A stretch of 64,000 nucleotides of DNA from the NCBI RefSeq assembly GCF_030848805.1, contig NC_092361.1:3844001-3908000 (forward strand), read 5' to 3'. Numbering within the stretch: the stretch's first letter is position 1; each line of letters starts with the position of its first letter. Shown here piece by piece: positions 48,750 to 56,350 of the stretch. Origin of the DNA: Temnothorax longispinosus. Lineage: Eukaryota; Arthropoda; Insecta; Hymenoptera; Formicidae. The notes under the pieces were generated by a model. The model saw nothing but the letters and a program-made list of their open reading frames with translations, did not search any database and was not told the origin of the DNA. Both the position numbers and the translations under genes were made by a program.

Positions 48750-49618
48750 ACGCACACACACATAAAATATACATACACGGAGGACCCATGCTCTTTGAGA
48801 AATTACAGGTCACCATCAGCTCGTCCGCGCAAACGACAAATTTCCCGGCGACAGCTTTTCATGTACCACGCGCATTTACTTCTTATACACTCGACTTCGT
48901 CATTCGCAAAACTTCGTGTTCCCTAATGGACGCCGTCTTCGCCGACGAAAGGAGGAGGGAGCGTTTTAGCTTATTAGGGCAAATTTGAAACAAGCAGGAC
49001 GATGCCTCCGTCGTTTATATCGTGTGAAATTATTTTTATAACTGCGCGATATTATCATTTGCGAGAATTATAATTTTATTAACGCAACAGTTAACGGAAG
49101 TTTCCTCATGAGTCCCCATCAGTAACTTTATTTTCGCCGCTCTAAAAGTTGGCTTTAATTGATGATTAGGAGCAACGCGCGCTGTTAAACGCTCATTAAT
49201 TTACTCTCGTTGTTAGTTACCTCTCTCATTATAATAATCTCCTTGATTTCCTTTGCTTATTCGTGTAACAATTTCGGCAAGCAATTGGCGGAAACAAAAC
49301 ATCTAGCCACTATAGTAAAGACATAAAGAGCCAAATTCTATCGACACGGTTTCAATTTTATATTTTAAAATATAACGCTTGAAAGTTTAATTGACATTTA
49401 ATGGACCCCAAAATGTGATATCTAAGATTAAATTTATATCTAATGATTATACTGTTATCATTATTTACCTGTAATTTCTGCTTGGAGTCGGCTGGATGAA
49501 GTGGCTCGGGACCGGTTTTGGGCTGGTCACCCTGCAGACTTTCGATGTTCTTTGTACGTATCAGCTTGCCGAAGAGCTCGAGGCCCTTCTCCCGGTCCAG
49601 CTGGAGGTCGAGCTTCAT
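18825..49618 (-). CDS. Cationic amino acid transporter 4-like (SLC7A4/CAT family), 13 coding exons
   Basis: This is a multi-pass plasma- or endomembrane amino acid transporter of the APC superfamily. Thirteen GT-AG exons splice in frame to 824 residues. The protein has a short N-terminal cytosolic segment (1-52) and then the APC motif GVGSCVGTGMYLVAG (about 62-76). Next come CYAEFGVRVP and GSAYMYSYVTVGE (about 104-129), where the Glu matches a residue essential in CAT-1. CFYAFIGFDIIATTGEEA (about 255-272) and GSMFPMPRIVYAMAQDG (about 347-363) follow, then a long acidic and polar loop (about 435-570), the final membrane segments and a Gln/Gly-rich tail (about 710-824). The match is closest to vertebrate SLC7A4, whose transport activity is uncertain, so arginine/lysine transport is inferred from family only. 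At 824 residues it is longer than the human protein (about 635), mainly in the loop and tail. Any 5' UTR exon lies beyond 49627. Confidence 0.93.
19428..19555 (-). CDS. CAT4-like exon 12, residues 654-697
   Basis: Encodes SSVMFMTPGLPFVPAIAVTV (the conserved F-x-x-P-x-x-P-x-x-P loop of CATs) and NIYLIFKLSILTLVRFTVWM. Acceptor TTTTAG, donor CTCG|GTACAA, phase 1. Confidence 0.92.
19675..19768 (-). CDS. CAT4-like exon 11, residues 623-654
   Basis: A single TM exon: GNMGTFTTILLFLFFFAIIG, ILLVISRKPQN. Acceptor TTTCAG, donor ATAG|GTAATA, phase 2. Confidence 0.92.
20010..20154 (-). CDS. CAT4-like exon 10, residues 575-623
   Basis: Encodes AAQYLCPAIFPWVDRGPATE and the membrane segment GILYILILIFDLIIVCGM. 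Acceptor TTCGTAG, donor GATGG|GTGAGA, phase 1. Confidence 0.92.
20545..21135. repeat. GA-rich minisatellite in intron 9, ~18-bp unit
   Basis: Imperfect tandem repeats of GAAAAATTGAAGGAAGCC run for nearly 600 bp. Because the unit is 18 bp, the plus strand reads as repeated EKLKEA and the minus strand as repeated FNFRLPS. A word containing ACTACCGTGTGG flanks both sides (20513-20524 and about 21532-21543). This looks like array expansion inside a small repeat unit, not a gene. Confidence 0.85.
21675..21917 (-). CDS. CAT4-like exon 9, residues 494-574 (variable loop)
   Basis: 81 codons in phase 0 on both sides. The sequence is acidic and low complexity (SSSPDSDDTYGGEEDEVG, then a run of Ala), and ends PPLNYLQRRLQ. 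It lengthens the central loop compared with vertebrate SLC7A4. Because both ends are phase 0 it could be skipped without a frameshift. Confidence 0.9.
22468..22721 (-). CDS. CAT4-like exon 8, residues 409-493
   Basis: Begins GTLLAYTLVSTCVLILRYQP (TM10 with the conserved RYQP exit) and continues into the hydrophilic cytosolic loop (LATALNSVQTSQSELTTTNN). Acceptor ACTGCAG, donor ACG|GTGAGA, phase 0. Confidence 0.95.
23198..23322 (-). CDS. CAT4-like exon 7, residues 367-409
   Basis: Encodes SLSQVWPATGTPAIATLTSG, a hydrophobic ICAAFAALLIQ, and VLVEMMSIG, the typical CAT EMMSIGTL motif split across the exon 7/8 junction. Acceptor CCGCAG, donor ATCG|GTAAGA, phase 1. Confidence 0.95.
23450..23633 (-). 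CDS. CAT4-like exon 6, residues 306-367
   Basis: Encodes VPYDQVDQDSALVEMFGQVG, then KYIVAIGALAGLTVSMFGSM and FPMPRIVYAMAQDGLIFR, matching CAT TM8 and the following loop. Acceptor TTTCAG, donor TTTCG|GTAATG, phase 2. Confidence 0.95.
24196..24367 (-). CDS. CAT4-like exon 5, residues 249-306
   Basis: Encodes VFTGAATCFYAFIGFDIIAT followed by TGEEATNPKRSIP, the most conserved CAT block, and a further TM (AIVSSLIIILVAYVTSS). Acceptor TTCACAG, donor ATTG|GTGAGT, phase 1. The frame is short enough to be missed by simple ORF lists because it has no internal in-frame start. Confidence 0.95.
24368..31928. other. CAT4-like intron 4; no exon-like sequence recognised
   Basis: 7.5 kb of non-coding sequence between exons 4 and 5. 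It contains one intact hairpin MITE (27469-27605). Several CpG-rich stretches (26.2-27.1, 29.1-29.9, 30.6-31.0 kb) have unexplained open frames with no recognisable domain. Confidence 0.55.
27469..27605. mobile_element. Near-perfect hairpin MITE, TIR TAGGGTAAAC(C/T)CGGGTAAG
   Basis: The left 45 bases and the reverse complement of the right 45 bases differ at about one position. Total length is about 137 bp including the flanking TA on both sides, which suggests a TA target duplication (Tc1/mariner-like mobilisation is the usual explanation). The low divergence suggests recent insertion in the intron. Confidence 0.85.
31929..32137 (-). CDS. CAT4-like exon 4, residues 179-248
   Basis: Two hydrophobic segments (FLAFVITILMMLLMAAG and AINLAVWVFVMAAGMFY) flank GVKKSLVFNNVLN, and the exon ends GFLPYGWSG. 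Acceptor TTCCCAG, donor GGG|GTAAGT, phase 0. A decayed duplicate of its 5' edge lies in the upstream intron at 32237-32330. Confidence 0.95.
32138..40203. other. CAT4-like intron 3; no exon-like sequence recognised
   Basis: 8 kb of non-coding sequence. It contains the decayed exon 4 junction duplicate (32237-32330), a 12-base G run near 32557, a GA tract near 37355 and CpG-rich patches. No protein motif was recognised on either strand. Confidence 0.55.
32237..32330 (-). repeat. Decayed duplicate of the exon 4 acceptor junction
   Basis: The plus-strand words AAAATCT(G/A)GCGGCCGT, AC(A/C)A(A/C)CGTGATT(C/T)GAAAC and CCT(C/A)ATATA-like bases occur in the same order at about 32121-32205 and 32243-32330. 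The second copy lies in the intron and lacks the AG acceptor, so it is a tandem duplication remnant of the exon 4 start plus adjacent intron. Confidence 0.6.
40204..40434 (-). CDS. CAT4-like exon 3, residues 102-179
   Basis: Encodes ACYAEFGVRVPHTTGSAYMY and YSYVTVGELIAFIIGWNM, the CAT hallmark region with Glu129 in TM3, and ends at VGTILG. Acceptor ATTACAG, donor CTCG|GTGAGT, phase 1. Confidence 0.95.
40634..40732. mobile_element. Hairpin MITE, TIR GGCTGCGTTTTGATATTCAC
   Basis: The left arm GGCTGCGTTTTGATATTCAC is mirrored by GTGAATATCAAAACGCAACC on the right. Pairing continues through ACTGAAAATCT/AGATTTTCAG with a small loop. The element is about 99 bp and non-coding. Confidence 0.8.
43531..43668. 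mobile_element. Hairpin MITE with TTA target duplication
   Basis: The left end GGGTGCCGGTTGTTCC and right end GGAACAACCAGCCC are inverted repeats, and the inner stem (ATAGTTAAATCATATGT) also pairs. The trinucleotide TTA flanks both sides (43528-43530 and 43669-43671). That matches the TWA duplication of PIF/Harbinger transposons, so a Harbinger-type MITE is likely. Confidence 0.75.
43733..44101. mobile_element. 369-bp near-perfect palindrome (foldback element)
   Basis: The left arm begins GACGGGGGCGGCCGCGGAA and the right arm ends with its near complement TTCCGCGGTCGCCCCCGTC. The arms pair almost continuously for about 180 bp each around a centre near 43915 (GATATATATT). It is non-coding, and no clear target duplication was found. 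Termini of the form GCTT(C/T)GACGGGGGCG extend a few bases further on each side. Confidence 0.85.
44749..44902 (-). CDS. CAT4-like exon 2, residues 51-102
   Basis: It starts KCLTTLDLTSLGVG and contains the APC signature GVGSCVGTGMYLVAG plus most of TM2 (VVFSFIIAAIASIFSG). Acceptor TTTGCAG, donor CCG|GTGGGT, phase 1. Confidence 0.95.
44903..49468. other. CAT4-like intron 1; no exon-like sequence recognised
   Basis: 4.6 kb of non-coding sequence. The long frame at 48263-48988 runs through TC and TA microsatellites and is not gene-like. A small imperfect hairpin lies near 46530-46565. Confidence 0.55.
48709..48747. repeat. (TA)n microsatellite
   Basis: An uninterrupted AT/TA run, preceded by a short (TC)n run near 48625-48644. 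Confidence 0.9.
49469..49618 (-). CDS. CAT4-like exon 1 (coding), residues 1-50
   Basis: ATG at 49618-49616 and 50 codons, ending in phase 0 at CAG|GTAAAT. A splice acceptor (TTTTGCAG) lies only five bases before the ATG, so at least one non-coding 5' exon is expected upstream. The sequence is hydrophilic and leads directly into KCLTTLDL of exon 2. Confidence 0.85.
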
Positions 49619-49627
49619 TTTTCTGCA

Positions 49628-50675
49628 AAATTAAGAGCGAACGGGTTATTCACTCACGCACCCGGAAGGGAAAGAGAGCAGTTCTCGCAATAAGTGCTTT
49701 TGATCAATGTTTTCCACAAACATTCGTCGGCATGGTATAGGCATGTGAAATAAAATATTATGCAGAAAACGAATCGGCGAAGGGATGGTCGGGTAATATA
49801 ATAGAATCGGACGATCTACGGCCGCGGTCGGATTTCTGCCGAGTCCGAGTCTCAGCATTGTATGATCTCCGAGTCCGTCGTGACTCTTGTGGCGATTCTT
49901 CACGATGCGCACGTCCGATGGAAACGGAAAAAGGTCCTTCCGTAAAGCAATCACGTAATAGCGTACCGTGTGCGGAAAGGATCTAAACGCATCCCCTCGT
50001 TAAGGAAAATAAATACGAAGGAAGGAAAGAAGGAAGGGATTGATTTTAAAAGATTGATTATTGTGTGGTCTCGCTGATCGAAAGGTTCAGAAATGTTGTA
50101 CCAACGCAAAGCTCTTCTTTGCAATCAAAGATTAAATAAAAGGAAATTCCATTTAAGAAGAAAGACGCAAAAGTGACTTGTTCTTTACCGTTCTAACAGA
50201 GAAAATTGTGATGCCACCCTCTTAATAATAAGTGGTCGAAGAATGCGGACGAGCTTTCGCTTTATCGCGATTGTCTCGGCGTGATTAGTCGTGCAATAAA
50301 CAGCGGCACGAGCGTGCTTTCGTTTCGCCCTCGTTCTTAATTAAAAACTTGCGCGCGTGATATCGCGTCGGAGGAGATCGCGTTACACGACGGAACGAAG
50401 CTGCGATATTATTCTTCTCTCGCGTATCTTGCGAATTGCAATTTCCCATACAGACAGGATTTCGCCCGGCCGATATTTTTAAACCTATCGGTGTTTGCCG
50501 CACGTATACCGTCGTACCGTATTGTCGTTTCTTTTAAAGCTGACGTTCGCTGAAAATCGAAGAGCAGTACGATAACAAATTGCGACACGATGTACCCATA
50601 TTTTATTATTACATTTACAAATTATGTAAGGTAATATATGATATCGTATAATAATTGCAATCCAATAATAATTAC
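49628..50675. other. Region 5' of the transporter start codon; no coding sequence
   Basis: It begins at the splice acceptor next to the exon 1 ATG, so it is probably intron upstream of a non-coding first exon. A CpG-rich part lies near 50285-50480, but a promoter or 5' exon cannot be pinned down by eye. Confidence 0.4.
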
Positions 50676-50680
50676 TAATA

Positions 50681-50776
50681 AGCAGTATTGTTTGACCAAA
50701 CTGACGCATTCACATTAATTAAATCCTCGACGTTTCGACACTTGTTTTGTGTCCTTATCCAGAGTACTAAACCTGG
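50681..50776 (-). ncRNA. Candidate hammerhead ribozyme motif in the PLE1 3' repeat
   Basis: Read on the minus strand: a stem I strand (GTTT, AGT, ACT), then CTGGATAAG, then stem II GACAC-loop-GTGTC, then GAAAC opening a short stem III (ACG...CGT). The putative cleavage triplet GTC of GCGTC follows, then AGT...AAAC closing stem I across an internal loop. Hammerheads of this minimal type I form are known from PLE pseudo-LTRs. The conserved CUGAUGA box is altered to CUGGAUAAG, so activity is doubtful. Confidence 0.5.
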
Positions 50777-51378
50777 CACTTTGTTCTAAAAAATGCCTTT
50801 CGAAAACTTCTTCGTATGTATAACGATCGTTATAACCTTCCCTTGAAGACGTCTCCAACCAACAGTGTTCTTGTATTCCAAGCAACATTAACATTTGGCA
50901 GGCATTTTTTATAGGGCTGCAACTGCTACGATCTGCAACTTCTTCTACTCCTCTTTTCCTCGTGACCATGCATATCTAATAATGTTTTCCGTAAATGGTC
51001 CGTAACACGTCCGACTATCTGATCTCGAAAACTTTTAAATTTAAATAGGAAGTTATGGTGGCAAGAAGTCATGTTACATAATAATATATCGCAACGAGGA
51101 ACAAAGGCCGTAGGAACGGAAAATATATACCTATCTCATATTAGTCGCACGTGAATTTCTTGCAGTTTATCACTTCGTCAGATTTCGATATTGTCTAATT
51201 ATTAAAATGAAGGAGCCTCGATCCATCCTGAATTAACAATGCGATGTAGCACAGGGTTCAGAAGTAATCGGAACGGAGACATGTGAGAGCAGTCATTCCG
51301 AGTCAGAGGACGGCATCGAACTACTTAAATATACAGAATACAAGAGTGGGTCGCAGAAGAAAAACAAAGAGAGAAATG

Positions 51379-52510
51379 TTATATAGCACTTATAATTCGG
51401 TCATATAGCGGATTAAGATTCTCGGTGTCTTTTTGGAGATTGATCGTATTGTTATGTTTTTTGATATAAAACATCTCCGCTATCTCTCTCTTTCTCACAT
51501 TTTTCTCCCTATGCAAAACTTCGGCAGTGGACCATTTGAAATCGTGCCCATGCATCAATCGGTGTTTGCTGACTACGGAGCGCCTGCTTTCATCTTTCTT
51601 AATGTCACTCAGATGCTCCTTCACACGAGTTTCCAAGTGTCTTAATGTTTGTCCTATGTAGGACGCATTACAATCGTTGCAGTCAATTTTATACACTACA
51701 CCTGTTTCCTTCATGCTGTCCAGTTTGTCCTTGCCACGTCTTATAATTGAGTCAAGTTTTTTGGAAATTGTGTGAAGGACCTCCAAGCCACATCGATTCA
51801 CAGTACGGCGAATATTCTCGCTTAAACCCTTAACATAAGGAAACGCTATATGTCTCTGGGCATCAAAAGTACTGCTGACATTACTCGAGTTGATGATGTC
51901 CTTGCGATAGTTTAGCTCTTTTAGTCTTTTGTTAATTTGCTTGTCGATAAAATTTTCAGGGAAGCAGTTATTTATAAGGATGTCCTTTACAGTTTTAATG
52001 TTAGAATTATGAAATTGTTTATCCAAAAGTAAAATTGCGTGGTCAACCAGGCTTGTGATCGTGTTATTTTTGTACCTCAGTGGATGATTGGAAAAATAAT
52101 TGACATAACGGCCCGAAACCGTAGGTTTTCTGTGCCAATTAGTCAAAAGTCTGTTATTGTTTCTGATAATTAGGACATCTAGAAAGGGGATAGCCCCGTT
52201 AACTTCTATTTCATGTGTGAATTTTAGACGCGGATGATAGTTATTGAAAACTGCAAGAACATCCCCAATTTTGTCTTTAGGTATTATGGCAATGACATCA
52301 TCGACATATCTGCGGTAAAACGACAAACAAAAATCGAGCGAGGCAAGACAGTGAGTCTCCAGATCCTCCATTACAATGTCGGCCAATACTGGTGATAGAG
52401 GAGATCCCATCGGGCTGCCAAAGATCTGTTCGTATGTGTTTCCGTTGAAACTGAAACTGGTAGATCTCAGTACCAGCTCAATAGCATGCAAAAATTGCGG
52501 TAACCTGAGC
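51379..52510 (-). pseudogene. PLE1 reverse transcriptase C-half plus GIY-YIG endonuclease
   Basis: An open frame of 370 codons. The RT contains GSPMGSPLSPVLADIVMEDL and the catalytic YVDDV, followed by the thumb. The C-terminal endonuclease has VYKIDCNDCNASYIGQT (GIY-YIG signature), a catalytic Arg in HLETRVKEHL and a conserved ENLNPLYDRI ending. This part alone looks intact. The element is dead because the upstream half is frameshifted and deleted. Confidence 0.88.
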
Positions 52511-52544
52511 TTTGTGATCTTGGAAATGTCCTGCCAACGTTTCT

Positions 52545-53300
52545 CTATTGCTTTAAGGCCTTGATTTCTCTGTCATTGATTTCTTTCACGAAGGACCAAC
52601 TATCCTTGATATGAGACTCGGGGGTGCGGATGGAACGTTGTAAATGTTTGTGGAGAAAAGAAGCTACGTTATATAGTGGGCTTCCCAGAGCCAAAACGAT
52701 GATCCGTAGCGGGAAACCATTCTTGTGGATCTTTGGCAGCCCGTAACAGCGTGGGAGATTGCCGTTCGTACAATTTAAGCGCCGGTAAACTACGTCCTCG
52801 ATGATGCCTCCGTCCCTCCAAGATCTGACAAGTTCATTAAGTTTCGATGAAATTTGTTTAATAGGATCTTTCTTTAGTTTTTTGTAAATGAACTGGTCAT
52901 TAAGCAATTCAGTCATTTTCTCGAGATATTCATCTCTGTCCATAATGACCGTAACTTGACCCTTGTCAGCTCTCGTGACAAAGACATCCTGGTTATCTCG
53001 CAAAAATTTTTTGCATTTGGCATACTTATTTAAAATGTAGCGGTCGACCCTGTCAACATGATTTTGATCTACTAAAAATCTATGCAACGAATCTGTCAAC
53101 GAGCCTTGAACGCTATTAACTGCGCTATCCGGAAATTTGTGAACATTTACTTCGAAGTTTTTTATCACTTCTAAAACTGAATTCGCGCGGTCTCTATTGT
53201 CGAATTGATTGATTGGTAGCGCGAATTTATCACCCAGGCTAAGAAAACTCGAAACCGAATCCGGTATTTGTTTATTACTATGTTAACTAACCACCTCGAT
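52545..53300 (-). pseudogene. PLE1 reverse transcriptase N-half, motif A deleted
   Basis: Contains VTRADKGQVTVIMDRDEYLE, then NGNLPRCYGLPKIHKNGFPL (RT fingers). At about 52550 the frame jumps from REIKALK to a shifted LKAIEKRW. The sister element PLE2 has about 25 extra residues there, including SLDVTALYTNIP (RT motif A with the first catalytic Asp). PLE1 therefore carries an internal deletion plus frameshift that removes a catalytic residue. Confidence 0.85.
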
Positions 53301-53303
53301 TTA

Positions 53304-53869
53304 TCAATCTTCGAAAAAGGGTCTACCGAGATGTTTCGCTTTCTCATTATCCAATTGAATTTGGGGTGATTGACTTAACTTTAAAGTGTTATTATATTTC
53401 ATGACCTTGTTATTGTTTGACTCGAAAAAATCAATAACCAAATTCTCAGGTAAATTTCTGAATAACAGTTTTTCAATGTTTATAATTCTAAATCTTAAGA
53501 GTTTCAAAAGATAATGGCAATCACCGATTTCCATATTTACCATGACTGCCTGGCTCCGTCTTTTGAGATTATCTAGCTTGCGTATAGCCCTACTGCCGTG
53601 GAAAAAGATGTTGAACTTTGTATTATAAATGTGCGGCGGTAATACATCATATTTCCTACAACAAATTAAGAAAGTGAGCTGTTGGCTCAATCTGCAAATT
53701 CTGTTCCATATGACTTCAGACGTGTGTTGTCATGTCCATAATTCCTTGTGATGGTCTCAAAAAATCCATATTTAGTCCAAAGCACCATCGTTAAGGTCAG
53801 TGGTGTATAATAAATTAAAAACTTTTTTTCTTCGTCATTGAAATTTAATAAGCAGTATTGTTTGACCAA
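53304..53869 (-). pseudogene. PLE1 N-terminal coding region, two frames
   Basis: Frames 53687-53869 and 53304-53690 overlap in different phases and end GRPFFED-stop. The equivalent position in PLE2 reads SFFKNDRTKWSINISNKAIP, so both pieces belong to one ancestral PLE N-terminal region. The start overlaps the 5' terminal repeat. Confidence 0.65.
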
Positions 53870-54349
53870 ACTGACGCATTTACATTAATTAAATCCTCAA
53901 TTTTAATAATTCCATGGTAATTTTCTAAACAGTAGTGTTTGTGGAAATAAACCAGTTACGAATTGCCAGACGTCTATCTACACTATCGCGACCTTTCCGT
54001 CTCGAGAGCTCACTAAGAACTGAGGATGATGTTAATAAACATTATAATAATTACGTAGTGTCACAAGTTTTTTATATTTTGCGTATTACAAATATGGTTG
54101 AGATTAATTCAAAATATATGTATAATCCTAAAAAAATCTTAAAATGATTTGATACTCCAGATAATAATTACTAATTTGTAGATTTTAATATAGAGATTTT
54201 AATTTTATATGTAGTAGAAGTAATTATGTGAAAATAAATGTTTTATATTATGAACTTATTTTCGAATCGCTTTTTGTATATAAATAAAAAATGAAGATTA
54301 ATCCGCCAATAATAATTCAAAACATTCAACTTTATTGAATCGACGCAAA

Positions 54350-54420
54350 TGGCGAGTGACAGTGACGCTTAATCACAATGTTTTGACCGGGGGGGTTTGG
54401 GTCCTTCTCAAGTGTCTTGT
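54350..54420 (-). other. Hammerhead-like relic, probable PLE2 3' terminus
   Basis: On the minus strand, CTTGAGAAGGACCCAAACC, then a G/C stem closing GGTC, then AAAAC and, further on, GCGTCACTGTC. The layout (box, stem II GGACC/GGTC, A-rich box, GCGTC) parallels the PLE1 motif, but the core boxes are mutated. It is interpretable only because of its position at the expected 3' end of PLE2. Confidence 0.35.
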
Positions 54421-54940
54421 AACAAAAAATTCGGTAACGCCGGAATTAGTTAAAATTCTAACAATAGTATGACATAGACAATCAAATATCCTACCTATAA
54501 ACTGGCATGGAACTATCGCTCTCACGTGAACATCTTAGAGATACGAGAATTTTGATCAAAAAGTCATATGTCAAAAGCTAAATAAAAACACTTCTATTAG
54601 TCGTCATTAACAAATAAAAAAGTATAAAAGTATAAAGTAGCATATAATTACATGTACGGTATTGTAGAGCACTTTGATGTGAATTTCCGAGAAAAAATAA
54701 TTTTGACTAATTATATATGATCATACATTATTGTTTATATGATCAGATCCGAAAATTGGCCAGGTCTGACCATGCATGCTCATACAAAATCATATATATA
54801 GACGGTCATATCTATTCATATTTGACCATTAAAATATAAAAATATAAAATTTATTTTTCTCGTTAAACATTATTTTATTGCCGAAAATCTTTATTATGTG
54901 CAAGCTTAATTAATTAAATTTATATTGTACTTGGAAAATT

Positions 54941-55015
54941 TGCTGACCACCGCTGGATTTGAACCTGGAACCCCTAGGATCTTGAGTCAGTCACCTTACG
55001 TACTGTGCTACAACG
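54941..55015 (-). repeat. tRNA-Leu(CAA)-like sequence inside the DNA transposon
   Basis: Read on the minus strand, a B-box-like GGTTCAAATCC lies in a plausible T-arm, and GACTCAAGATCC places CAA in the anticodon position. The D-arm and acceptor stem are poor. It is probably a captured tRNA relic or chance similarity. Confidence 0.3.
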
Positions 55016-55182
55016 TTAATTAATAAAGACGTTTCGTATTGTACTACATATGTTACACTTATTGTTAGCAGATGTACGGAAGGTGTCAGACATAGATACT
55101 GTATAGTTTTCTAACAATATAATTTAATTCTACAAAAATGTAACAAATAATTGGATTAAAAATTATTTTTTTCCGTAGTAGT

Positions 55183-55835
55183 AGATTGTTTTGTTATGCC
55201 GCTGATTGATATTGGAACATGTGTTTTACCTGGGTTCATGCACTCGGTTCTTCTTGGGATAGTAAAACAACTTATTAAATTGTGGTTTGATAAAAAAGGT
55301 TCTTGGAATATTTAAAAAAAAGAGTAAAGATATTGATAATTTTATCACAAATATACGACCATTTCAATCATTTTGTCGATTACCAAGACCTTTAACATAT
55401 TATCAATTTTATAATGCATTCGAAAATTACAATTTTTTGTTATTTTATTCTCTTATAGCTCTTATTGATCATTTGCCTAATGAATATTTTCAGCACTGGA
55501 TGATATTAGTTATAGCATTGTTTAATTTACTTCAAAATCAAATTACACAGTTTGATCTTAAACAATCAGATATTTTACTTAAATTATTTGTAAAACAATT
55601 TGAAAAACTGTACAGTGACAGAGAATTAATGTGTAATACTCATCAACTTATACATTTGACACTATGCGCCGAAAGATGGAGTCCATTATGGGCGACGTCA
55701 GCTTTTCCTTCGAGAATTATATCGGATTTGTTGCAAAATGTGTGCATGGTAATAAACACTTGGGTCAAGAAATTGTCAATAATCTAGTTATTGCTCAAGG
55801 AGTACTAATTTTGAAAAGTCCGTGCCATTGAACGG
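55183..55835 (+). pseudogene. TNP2/DUF4218-like transposase fragment
   Basis: Conserved blocks appear in order: GFMHSVLLGIVKQLIKLW, a stop after SWNI, then LPRPLTYYQFYNAFENYNFL, HLPNEYFQHWMIL and MCNTHQLIHLTLCAERWSPL, followed by WATSAFP. The family expects SAFPFENYIG; here a missing T shifts the frame after SAFP, and ENYIGFVAKCVHGNKHLGQE continues in another phase. N-terminal catalytic parts are absent. Confidence 0.7.
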
Positions 55836-55985
55836 GAATGTAATGCTAATAATGTAATGTACAATGGAATATGAGATCAAAAAGCTATGAGCTCTTAGGT
55901 AAATACGTAACAAATATAGAATTCAATAATATTGAACGTCATTTGCTTACATACGAAGGTTTTGATATATATATCATATAGTCAT

Positions 55986-56350
55986 ACATGAATTCATATA
56001 CAGTCAGGTATGAGTCAGGCTTGATAAGGTCTAATCATATATGAATCTGTACCTACTCATACGAATTAGAATATATTAGTCATATCAGCATAGAAATGGT
56101 CAGATCTAAATACGCACAATTATATATAGATATATATCTAGTTATATATAAATTTACATATAGTCAGGTGCAAGTTCATATTAGCCAGTCATGATTAAAT
56201 AGAATCATACATAGATTTAAATATAGTCATATATGAATTCATATACAGTCTGGTACGAGTCAGGCTTGATTAGGTCTAATCATATATGAATCTGTACCTA
56301 CTCATACGAATTAGAATTTATTAGTCATATCAGCATAGGAATGGTCAGAC
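55986..56350 (+). repeat. Tandem ~242-bp duplication in the transposon subterminal region
   Basis: The words GAATTCATATACAGTC, AGTCAGGCTTGAT and GAATCTGTACCTACTCATAC recur in the same order at about 55990-56100 and 56232-56348 with few mismatches. This is consistent with subterminal repeat amplification in CACTA-type elements. Confidence 0.75.

Larger units (their letters stand above)
50676..53898 (-). mobile_element. Penelope-like retroelement 1 (PLE1), degenerate, with terminal direct repeats
   Basis: A 53-bp direct repeat with one mismatch (50676-50728 and 53846-53898, containing GCAGTATTGTTTGACCAAAC) brackets a Penelope-like coding region, as expected for PLE pseudo-LTRs. The pieces read in order on the minus strand: N-terminal region, RT fingers (CYGLPKIHKNGFPLRI), RT palm with YVDD, and a C-terminal GIY-YIG endonuclease (YKIDCNDCNASYIGQT). 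At least three frame breaks are present, and RT motif A is missing. TAATAATT near both outer ends may be the target duplication. Confidence 0.9.

Noticed and set aside
48263..48988. 241-codon plus-strand open frame in intron 1
   Set aside because: It runs through TC and TA microsatellites (repeated YI residues) and shows no conserved motif.
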